A DNA stretch of 43,045 nucleotides from JAIRQX01 sp031556255 (GTDB lineage: Bacteria; Chrysiogenota; Deferribacteres; Deferribacterales; JAISNW01). Position 1 is the first letter of the stretch, and the number at the start of each line of letters is the position of its first letter. The position numbers were made by a program, and so were the translations under genes. The notes beneath the pieces are model-generated. The model made no database searches. It was not told the origin of the DNA and worked only from the letters and a program-made list of their open reading frames with translations. This document shows positions 23,578 to 30,825 of the stretch, piece by piece. The stretch spans positions 1 through 43,045 of the forward strand of contig JAVBTI010000146.1 in NCBI GenBank assembly GCA_031556255.1. Reading direction: 5' to 3'.

Positions 23578-25458
23578 TTATTTAAAATAGGCTAACCCTT
23601 CGCCGAAAAATCTCGCCACTATATGCAACGCTCTTTTAAGCTGCTCCTGCGAATGCATGGACAATTTCGCCGGATAAACCCTGAACGACGGCATGGTTTC
23701 ATGCTGCCCGGCCTGGTTCAATTGTTCGTGCAGAAGCAGGCCAACCAGAGATTCATAAGCAGAGATAACCTCCCTTGCAAGGTCGTCGGATATAACCTTC
23801 TTCCGGGCAAGATGTTCCAGCCTGCGCACACTGTTCGTGTCCAGAATATCAGCGTAGAGAGCAAACGCCTGCGCGGTGTAGGCGATGAAATCGAAGGCGT
23901 TCTCCTTGAGATCTATAGTGTCCGTGAACTCCCCTTCTTTTTCGGTTATGAAGCTGCCGAACTGGGATATGGGGATCTTCGCCATGCTCTGGTAGTTCAA
24001 AAGCCTGCCAAAAAGGAGCGTTTTCTCTTTGATGGTGCCATAGATGGCGTCACGCAGTTCCCACAGGAGCGGTTCGTCCCCCTCGAAGCGATCGCAGTCA
24101 AACAGCACCCGAGTGGTGGGAATATTTGTCTCGTTCGATTTATGCACATTTACGGAGACATACTCCTGCCATTCGGAGACCGTTTTCACCATATCGGGAT
24201 TGTTGAGAGACATCCCCAGCGGATGGTGAGCGTAGCCGATCTTGCTGAGAGTGGCGGCGAACTGTTTGGCGAACGCCGTGTAGTGCTGCCGTTCTTTTTC
24301 CGAAAGTTTATTGCCCAGCACAATGGCGTGATCCTGCTGCATCATGAGGGTCATTTCCCTGCGGGCCATGCTGCCCAGAGATACAATACAGAACCTGCCC
24401 GCCAGCAGCTCGAAATTGTGTTTTTTCTTGTAATCCTGCTTCACAAGGTCAAAAGCACGCTTCTGTATCAACAGATGGTACGAGGATATGGTGGGGAGGA
24501 TCTCCCTGAACAGGGAGGTGTTGTTCATCATATTTTCGACTATTTTCGGCATGGAGCGGGCAACTTCGGTAAGCGCGGCCACGCTGTCCGCCAGCGATAC
24601 ATTGGCGGCGAACACGTCGCTGCCGTTCGCCAGAAGCCTCATAATATCGGATTTGGAGATAATTCCGGCAGGGCGATTTTTCCGTGTGATTAGCGCATAA
24701 TCCTCGCTCCTGCGGAGCATCTCCACGAGCGTTTCCACCAAAGGATACTCCTGCGGCAGCATCAGGGGAGCAGGGTTGGCAAAGTTTTCCGCCAGGGCAA
24801 CATCAGGCAGATCAACCGCATTGCTGAGATATCGCTGCGCCAGATGACGGGCAGTCAAAAGCCCTTTCAGCACATGCTTCCGGTTCATGATAACCAGCGC
24901 GCCTACGTTATGCTCCGCCATCATCCTGCCCGCGTCAGCCACAGTTTTCGAGTTATGCAGGGTAATAAGGGGGGAATTCATACAGCCGCCCACCGACTGA
25001 TATGCGGAAAGGGAAACCATACGCGTGGTCATACGTTCGAGGTTGTTAAGACGCTCCACTATCACACGCATGAACCGTTCCCTGAATTCCGGCGCTTTAT
25101 CCATCAGGCTGTAGATTGAATATTCGTCGATAAAAACTATATCGCTGTCGCTGTTGGCGATCGCTGTGACGGTGTACATTGTTTTCCCCAGGAAGGTGGA
25201 TATCCCCACCGCTTCGCCCGGATTTACGTCCAGCTGATCGGACTGGGTGACCATACGCACCGAGCCTGACAGCACAAAGTATATGCCCTTGTGGTATGAC
25301 TCCCCTTTACGGAAAATCAACTCCTCTTTGAGAAGATGGATCTCCTCCACCCTGGTGAGGCATGCAGTGAGGGTTTGGTCAGGTATATCCCTGAAAATAA
25401 ACAGTTTTTTGAGACTTTTTAAAAGCGCGGGGGATAGCGCAACAAGCTTTCTCTGCAT
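23578..25458 (-). CDS. cNMP-binding / CBS / DUF294 nucleotidyltransferase-like regulator
   Basis: 626 aa, cytoplasmic. Domains in order: cyclic-nucleotide-binding fold (~15-135, with GIYFVLSGSVRMV), tandem CBS domains (~155-275, ending PAGIISKSDIMRLL), DUF294 GlnD-like nucleotidyltransferase (~300-440), and a C-terminal helical substrate-like domain (~470-615). The same architecture is known in putative signal-transduction proteins upstream of exonucleases or kinases. The nucleotidyltransferase motif GSMAR (362-366) is present. However, the usual D-Q-D metal motif reads Q374-Q375-D376, so one aspartate is lost and catalysis is doubtful. AGAGG lies 7 bases before the ATG. It is first in an operon with the PAS histidine kinase, suggesting a nucleotide-sensing input to that pathway. 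Confidence 0.88.
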   Translation of the reverse strand: MQRKLVALSPALLKSLKKLFIFRDIPDQTLTACLTRVEEIHLLKEELIFRKGESYHKGIYFVLSGSVRMVTQSDQLDVNPGEAVGISTFLGKTMYTVTAIANSDSDIVFIDEYSIYSLMDKAPEFRERFMRVIVERLNNLERMTTRMVSLSAYQSVGGCMNSPLITLHNSKTVADAGRMMAEHNVGALVIMNRKHVLKGLLTARHLAQRYLSNAVDLPDVALAENFANPAPLMLPQEYPLVETLVEMLRRSEDYALITRKNRPAGIISKSDIMRLLANGSDVFAANVSLADSVAALTEVARSMPKIVENMMNNTSLFREILPTISSYHLLIQKRAFDLVKQDYKKKHNFELLAGRFCIVSLGSMARREMTLMMQQDHAIVLGNKLSEKERQHYTAFAKQFAATLSKIGYAHHPLGMSLNNPDMVKTVSEWQEYVSVNVHKSNETNIPTTRVLFDCDRFEGDEPLLWELRDAIYGTIKEKTLLFGRLLNYQSMAKIPISQFGSFITEKEGEFTDTIDLKENAFDFIAYTAQAFALYADILDTNSVRRLEHLARKKVISDDLAREVISAYESLVGLLLHEQLNQAGQHETMPSFRVYPAKLSMHSQEQLKRALHIVARFFGEGLAYFK

Positions 25459-25707
25459 CGTGAACCTCTTAAATTTTACGCACTTATAACAATTTTATTA
25501 TATAGCGCGGCCGATCAAAAAGCAAGAAAATATGTGAACTGCCCATCCCAAAAGACAATATTTTTTGCCTCTTTAATGTAAAAAAACAAAAAAATAACTT
25601 GATTTTATTAAAAATAATCGCCACTATATGTTTATAAGCTAATTTAAAAAGTAAATTGCTTAATATAAAAACACAAATCGCGCCACCAATCAAACGAATG
25701 ATACGTT

Positions 25708-25726
25708 GCAACTTTGTAAAAGTTGC
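25708..25726. promoter_or_regulatory. Perfect inverted repeat in the leader of respiratory module 2
   Basis: GCAACTTT-GTA-AAAGTTGC: 8-bp arms and a 3-base loop, followed by TTTTATT, 30 bp upstream of the ATG. It may be an operator, or a hairpin causing attenuation before the gene. The rest of the 25459-25755 gap is AT-rich and holds no convincing gene; it should contain promoters for both divergent transcripts. Confidence 0.5.
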
Positions 25727-25755
25727 TTTTATTCTTACATCAAAAAGGAGGAAAG

Positions 25756-28700
25756 ATGAAGAATCCAGCGAAAATGTCAAACGATTTTGACAAAATGTTG
25801 CTTTTCTCGCGCCGTGGTTTTATGCAGGGCGCGGTGGCGCTTGGTTCCGCAGCAATGCTTGCCGGCTGCTCCAAGGACGATTCCGATACCGTTATCGTCC
25901 CGGGTGGTGAAAGTGACACCACGCCTGTTGAGCCTACAGCACCGGTGGAGCGTTTCTACGGCTCCAGCGGGCACAACTGCGGCGGACGCTGCATCACAAG
26001 GGCGGAAGTATCCAAAGGAAAAATCCAGCGTTTTTTGACCGACGAAAGCAAGTACACAACCGACGGGCTCTACCTGGATCCCGAGAGCAGGAACTTCCCG
26101 CAGACTCGTTCCTGCGCGCGTTGCCGCGGCTACAGGTACCGTCTCTACCATACGGGGCGTCTGCTCTATCCGCTGAAGCAGACAAAAAAACGCGGCGACC
26201 TTACGGGGTTCGAGCGCATCACATGGGAACAGGCTCTTACAGAGATCGCCGCCAAGCATAAAAAAGTGGTTGACAAGTATACTGTTGACGGCATCTATTC
26301 CATCTATGCCTGGGGTGCTGCAACAGGAGCGTTTCAGGGCGCTTCCGGCGGCCCGCTCGGCGCGGGCGGCGCGGGCGGCGCGGGCGGCGCGGCTCTCCGC
26401 TACATGGGCGGCGCGCAAAGCTCCTTTTTCGGTTCCTACAGCACCCATCAGTACAGATATTTCGGCACATATTACACCGGTATTGATGAAGGATCGTACG
26501 CCTTCGACGGCGTGGCCAACGCCAACTCCATCGCCAAGTATACAAATACCGTGATCCACTGGGGAAACAACGCTCCATCCACGGCCAACCCTGTCTCTTA
26601 CAGCCATATACGCGGCGCGGAAGACATGAAAAAACGCGATCCTAACGCAAAGATATACTTCGTCGGGCCGGAGTTCGTGGACGGCGGCGTAACCATAGCC
26701 GACGAGTGGGTGGTGTCCAAACCTTACACCGACCCCGCCCTGATTGCCGGGATGCTGTATCACATGCTGGACAACACCTTCAACCTCACCGACGGCTCAC
26801 TGAAATCCAACCCCTGGCTTGATATTGACTATCTCGACACGATGGTTTACGGCTTCTTCGATTCGCCCGCATACAGCATCACCCAGGCCACCGGCGCAAT
26901 TGATGCCACTGTCGCCCAAACAGGTGACAGGTTTGTTTCCGCGGTTCCGCCGGGCAGATCATACTGCTCATGGCTCCTGGGTGACAATGCCAACGCCAAA
27001 ACGTACGGCGCGCTTGGCGCTTCCACAAACTACACCGCGAAACAGTTCGCCGCAGGCGCTGATATGCCGAGATGGGCAACCTGCTCTTACTCCGCAGCTT
27101 CTTCCACCCAGTACAAGACAAAGCAGGATTTCAAAACCCCGAAAACGCCGGCATGGGCTTCCGCCATCACCGGAGTGCCTGTGTTAAAGATCGAAGAACT
27201 GGCGGAAAGATTCATCAAGAACGCCCCTGTCCTCTCCACATGGTCAGGCGGTCAGCAGAAACAGGCGGACGGCATTGCCAACCTGTACGCAGTGGAAGCG
27301 CTCCAGATCATCACCAAAAACGCGGGCGCCACAGGTGCCGGTTTCAAATGGTCCAACTATATGGGACCGTCTATAGTAAAAGATCCGATGATAACGCCAA
27401 CAGCGGGTTCAGGCTATCAGGGAATAGGCGCCAATCCCCCCCGCACCAGCGATGCCGCATACCTTGCCCAAGGCAAGACCTACATGGTAAACAAACAAAA
27501 AGCGGCAGCATCCTGTACCGCCTGGCACACCGCGATCAAGATGTGCTATATGGACGAACTGAAACAGGGTGGCTACACTGCCAAATACGTACCCAACTGG
27601 GATATTTCAGGTGCCCGGACCGGCGACGGCAATGTCTACTGGGATGACGGCGGCACAAAAACGTTCGTCACCTGGAAACGTAACGATGACGGCACCATCA
27701 AGACCTATTCCGACGGAACCGGCACATACTATGACTGGGAAGGGCGCACAGGCGCGGATGGCTCCCCCGCCGCCCACACCGGCACACCCAGGATAGCCGG
27801 CATACGTCTGATGTATAACTCCGGCGGCAACATCTTCCTGAACCAGCACGAAAACGTAAACGACTCCCGGGACATGCTGGAATGCCTGCCGCTGAATAAC
27901 GGCGACGCGGACACGTTTTGTCTGGTGTCGTTCGACAACTTCATGGCGCCCTCCCCAAGGTGGAGCGACTATGTGCTGCCCGCAGCCACATCGTGGGAAC
28001 AGCAGGACATCATGGCGCCCTCCTGCGGCAACAATTTCTATATACCGCAGGTCATCACCCCTCCGGGCGAATCGAAACCCACCTGGGATTTCGCCAACGA
28101 TCTGCTGAAAACCTTCGAAAAAATCGAACCGAAAGCGGCAGGAGCAGCCACTGATTTCACCGGCACTATCCCTAACCAAACCGTTGAGGCTATCATCAAA
28201 AAGCAGTTCCAGACTGTCGCGCTCATCCCCGTAAGCCAGCTCTACGGCAAAACATGGGACGAATATGTCAAAAATCCTATAGTGCCAGTGAAGTTCGACG
28301 ACTTCAAAGATCCGTCAATGGGTACCAAACCGGCTATGGATGGCTACAAGCAGCACGTGGCGGACGGAAAGCTCCTCAGCGATCCTTATATTAAAACAAG
28401 CGCGTGGGGAAGCGATTACGCCAACTGTATACGCACCAACGACGCCCTGGACGACAAACCGGCGGACAACGGCACCGGCTACGGCAACCAGTATGCAATC
28501 ACCACCGATGCGCCGATGGCGTCCATGCGCTATCAAGTCTACTCTCCCGTGCTCACATGGCAGTATGTGAATAAATTCTCCAAGTGGCACGGCTGGCTCT
28601 ACGGCAAAACCGACGCACAGGGCAACTCCCTCATGGGGCAACAGCATAAGGACATCGAAGGCGACCGCATAGTTATCGAAATCCCTGTCTACTACGCCTA

Positions 28701-29322
28701 TGAAGATTACTTCATGGAAGCTTACGGCTTCACAAGCCAGTCACAACTGACCGGTGCCGGGCTGACATATCTCCTGACCACTACCCATGACCGCTACCGT
28801 TCGCACTCCTCCATGGCGGAAAACCCGCTCATGCGCGAGCTTACCCACCGCGTGCCCGGCCAGGATTCCAAAGACCATTACAAACAGGGCAATGACTACG
28901 GCGATTACGCCATGCCGCCTTCCCAGGCGTTCGCAGTGAACGGCAGCGGCACATACCCTGTGTTGAACCGCACCATCAACCCGGATGGTACCGTTGACAC
29001 CGCCAACAAGGATATTGCTTCCTATACCGAAATTTGGATGAACAAAGCAGAAGGTGAAACCATGGGGTTGAAAGACGGAGATCTGGTGCAGGTAGAAAAT
29101 CCCATCGGAGCGGTACGCTGCGTCGCACGCCTCACCATGCGCTGCGCCAAAGGCTTCGTCGGACTGCATCAGGGCTGCTGGTTCGACCCGCGTGAAATCG
29201 GCGGCAAAACTGTGGACGTGGGCGGCTGCTGCAACTCACTTATGGCGTCGCAGCCGTCCCGAATCGACCACGGCAACGGGCAGCAGTCCGCGATGGTCAA
29301 AATCAACAAAGTAACGGAGTAA
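25756..29322 (+). CDS. Molybdopterin oxidoreductase catalytic subunit, DmsA-like (module 2)
   Basis: 1188 aa, a diverged paralogue of the module 1 enzyme, colinear along its length. Tat motif SRRGFM (18-23), then a good lipobox LAGC with C38 followed by Ser-Lys-Asp-Asp, so a Tat lipoprotein. Fe-S region: S71 or neighbours replace the first cysteine; C75, C79 (HNCGGRC), C120 and C123 (SCARC). Likely Mo ligand S229 in GSYSTHQ. A Gly/Ala run GAGGAGGAGG (~202-211) lies just before it, encoded by 9-bp tandem repeats. C-terminal segment GLHQGCWFDP and HGNGQQSAM as in DmsA. A periplasmic or surface-anchored reductase; substrate unknown (S/N-oxide or oxyanion are family options). AAGGAGGAAAG precedes ATG 25756; the ferredoxin gene follows after 13 bp. 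Confidence 0.9.
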   Translation: MKNPAKMSNDFDKMLLFSRRGFMQGAVALGSAAMLAGCSKDDSDTVIVPGGESDTTPVEPTAPVERFYGSSGHNCGGRCITRAEVSKGKIQRFLTDESKYTTDGLYLDPESRNFPQTRSCARCRGYRYRLYHTGRLLYPLKQTKKRGDLTGFERITWEQALTEIAAKHKKVVDKYTVDGIYSIYAWGAATGAFQGASGGPLGAGGAGGAGGAALRYMGGAQSSFFGSYSTHQYRYFGTYYTGIDEGSYAFDGVANANSIAKYTNTVIHWGNNAPSTANPVSYSHIRGAEDMKKRDPNAKIYFVGPEFVDGGVTIADEWVVSKPYTDPALIAGMLYHMLDNTFNLTDGSLKSNPWLDIDYLDTMVYGFFDSPAYSITQATGAIDATVAQTGDRFVSAVPPGRSYCSWLLGDNANAKTYGALGASTNYTAKQFAAGADMPRWATCSYSAASSTQYKTKQDFKTPKTPAWASAITGVPVLKIEELAERFIKNAPVLSTWSGGQQKQADGIANLYAVEALQIITKNAGATGAGFKWSNYMGPSIVKDPMITPTAGSGYQGIGANPPRTSDAAYLAQGKTYMVNKQKAAASCTAWHTAIKMCYMDELKQGGYTAKYVPNWDISGARTGDGNVYWDDGGTKTFVTWKRNDDGTIKTYSDGTGTYYDWEGRTGADGSPAAHTGTPRIAGIRLMYNSGGNIFLNQHENVNDSRDMLECLPLNNGDADTFCLVSFDNFMAPSPRWSDYVLPAATSWEQQDIMAPSCGNNFYIPQVITPPGESKPTWDFANDLLKTFEKIEPKAAGAATDFTGTIPNQTVEAIIKKQFQTVALIPVSQLYGKTWDEYVKNPIVPVKFDDFKDPSMGTKPAMDGYKQHVADGKLLSDPYIKTSAWGSDYANCIRTNDALDDKPADNGTGYGNQYAITTDAPMASMRYQVYSPVLTWQYVNKFSKWHGWLYGKTDAQGNSLMGQQHKDIEGDRIVIEIPVYYAYEDYFMEAYGFTSQSQLTGAGLTYLLTTTHDRYRSHSSMAENPLMRELTHRVPGQDSKDHYKQGNDYGDYAMPPSQAFAVNGSGTYPVLNRTINPDGTVDTANKDIASYTEIWMNKAEGETMGLKDGDLVQVENPIGAVRCVARLTMRCAKGFVGLHQGCWFDPREIGGKTVDVGGCCNSLMASQPSRIDHGNGQQSAMVKINKVTE
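26362..26392 (+). repeat. 9-bp tandem repeat inside the module 2 catalytic gene
   Basis: Three full copies of GCGGGCGGC (26362-26388) and a partial fourth. It is in frame and encodes Gly-Ala-Gly-type residues just upstream of the predicted Mo-ligand region. Copy changes would add or remove three residues without a frameshift. Module 1 has a non-repetitive sequence at this position. Confidence 0.8.
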
Positions 29323-29335
29323 GGGGGAGTACAAC

Positions 29336-29953
29336 ATGAGAATGGCATTTTATTTCGATCAATCCAGATGTATGGCCTGCAACGCCTGTACCGTGGCATG
29401 CAAGGATTACTATAACACCAATCCCGGCCAGGTACGGTGGCGCCGGCAGGCCACACACGAACAAGACGGCAGCGCGGGAGTTTTCTACTCCCTCGTGATG
29501 GCCTGCAACCACTGCGAAAATCCGGCATGCCAAACCGCATGCGCGGCAGGCGCAATCTCTAAACGTGCGGACGGCATAGTCTATGTGGACAGAACCAAGT
29601 GCCGGTCCTACAAAGCCTGCATCACGGCCTGCCCGTTCGCGGAACCGCAGATAGCGGACGATAAGCAGGAGCCGGATTTCAGCGACAAGTGGGCGGTGCG
29701 TCATCCCATGCAGAAATGCGGCCTCTGTATGGAGCTGCTGGATAAGGGCGAAAACCCTGTCTGTATGAGGGCCTGCCCGGCGCACGCCATACAGGTCGGC
29801 GATTATGACGAGCTTCTGAGGGACAATCCCGGAGCCAAACAGGTGAACCCCACTGACTTTCCATACGCTTACGAGAACAACACCAATGATACCGGCCCGT
29901 CGCTCATCATCAAACCACGCAAACCCTTGACGATCACCGGCAATTACAAGTAA
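29336..29953 (+). CDS. Four-cluster ferredoxin subunit, DmsB-like (module 2)
   Basis: 205 aa, clearly homologous to the module 1 subunit along its whole length (MRMAFYFDQSRCMACNAC versus MRRAFYFDQEKCMGCNTC). Cysteine groups: I C12/C15/C18/C22; II C57/C60/C65/C69; III C89/C95/C99; IV two CxxC/CxxxC pairs in KCGLC and VCMRAC. Group III has Tyr92 in place of the second cysteine (KCRSYKACITAC), the same position that is Phe in module 1, so a [3Fe-4S] cluster III is predicted. No own signal peptide; it should be exported with the catalytic subunit. No anchor subunit or TorD-type chaperone gene follows. The ATG at 29336 is preceded by GGGGGAG. Confidence 0.93.
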   Translation: MRMAFYFDQSRCMACNACTVACKDYYNTNPGQVRWRRQATHEQDGSAGVFYSLVMACNHCENPACQTACAAGAISKRADGIVYVDRTKCRSYKACITACPFAEPQIADDKQEPDFSDKWAVRHPMQKCGLCMELLDKGENPVCMRACPAHAIQVGDYDELLRDNPGAKQVNPTDFPYAYENNTNDTGPSLIIKPRKPLTITGNYK

Positions 29954-29966
29954 GTTACACCGAAAC

Positions 29967-30040
29967 GCCCGGCACATCTCCGCTGGGCCTTGTCTTTATT
30001 TCTTCCTTTTTTAACACTTCGGGGGGCCGCACAGGCCCCC
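29967..30040 (+). terminator. Probable terminator region of module 2 (two hairpins)
   Basis: First hairpin GCCCGGC (29967-29973) with GCTGGGC (29982-29988), one G-U pair, followed by the T-rich CTTGTCTTTATTTCTTCC and T6. Second hairpin GGGGGCC (30022-30028) with GGCCCCC (30034-30040), lacking a U-tract. Together they plausibly end transcription after the ferredoxin gene (stop 29953). The remaining part of the 29954-30349 gap is AT-rich, with a weak promoter candidate for the next gene (TTGTAA at 30237, TAAACT at 30259, 16-bp spacer). Confidence 0.5.
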
Positions 30041-30349
30041 TGGTGTGTGAGACACCGCCCGCGTAATTTTACTCCTGCGAAGAAACACCCTCGGTATCGG
30101 TACACAGATAGCCATTAATTATTTAATTGTGTATAAACATTTAGCGCGGAAATGCACCTCTTTAGATTTAAAAAATCACTCTATCCTGCAATTTACACCT
30201 CTTTACAAGTTTTAAATATTTTATTTATGAAAACGGTTGTAACTTCCTGATTTTCTGTTAAACTAAATATGAGCTTCTTTCGATTACGCATTTCCCCGCC
30301 GAACATGCGCAACCTGCGGCGGGTGATTCGATAACTCAGGAGGTGGCCC

Positions 30350-30709
30350 ATGAAAAAAACCGTTCTTATCGTCGACGACGAACCGGATATTCGCATGCTC
30401 TTTTCCAGCGAACTGAAAGACGCCGGTTACAATGTATACGAAGCCGCCAACAGCAAAGAGTGCTACAAAATTCTGGACACACAAAAAGTAGACATCTGCC
30501 TTCTCGACATTAAACTCAAAGATGAAAGCGGCATCGACATCCTGCAGACAATAACGGGTAAATATCCCGGCGTCCGCACGCTCATGTGCTCCGCGTACAG
30601 CGCCTATCAGGACGATTTCGCCACATGGCAGGCGGACGGATATTGGGTAAAGTCGCAGGATCTTGACTCGCTTAAAGAAGAGATCGTTAAGGTACTAAAT
30701 AAAAAGTAA
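30350..30709 (+). CDS. Single-domain response regulator (receiver only)
   Basis: 119 aa. D9/D10 acidic pocket, D53 phospho-acceptor in ICLLDIKLKD, S81 at the switch position and K101 in YWVKSQDL. The VKS-type C-terminal motif is common in stand-alone receivers of Desulfobacterota. No output domain. AGGAGG precedes the ATG by 7 bases. It stands alone, between respiratory module 2 and the glycogen locus, with a 116-bp gap downstream; its kinase is not evident, though the orphan PAS kinase ending at 21922 is a candidate. Function is therefore only general: phosphorelay or protein-interaction signalling. Confidence 0.93.
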   Translation: MKKTVLIVDDEPDIRMLFSSELKDAGYNVYEAANSKECYKILDTQKVDICLLDIKLKDESGIDILQTITGKYPGVRTLMCSAYSAYQDDFATWQADGYWVKSQDLDSLKEEIVKVLNKK

Positions 30710-30825
30710 CGGGAGGGGCAAATTTTATAACCCGCCTGTTAGCGACATTTGCCGCACAATCCTGTTGTCTCCGCAACGGGATCAATTGTCATGTTCCGGG
30801 AAAATCTGTTGTGTTGGGGGTTTTT

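Noticed and set aside
25484..25780. 98-codon minus-strand frame between the DUF294 gene and module 2
   Set aside because: AT-rich, low-complexity hydrophobic translation, no Shine-Dalgarno, and it covers the promoter region and the start of module 2. Read as non-coding.
25777..26763. 328-codon minus-strand frame inside module 2 catalytic gene
   Set aside because: GC-rich antisense shadow with poly-Ala/Arg runs from the 9-bp repeats; no start signal.
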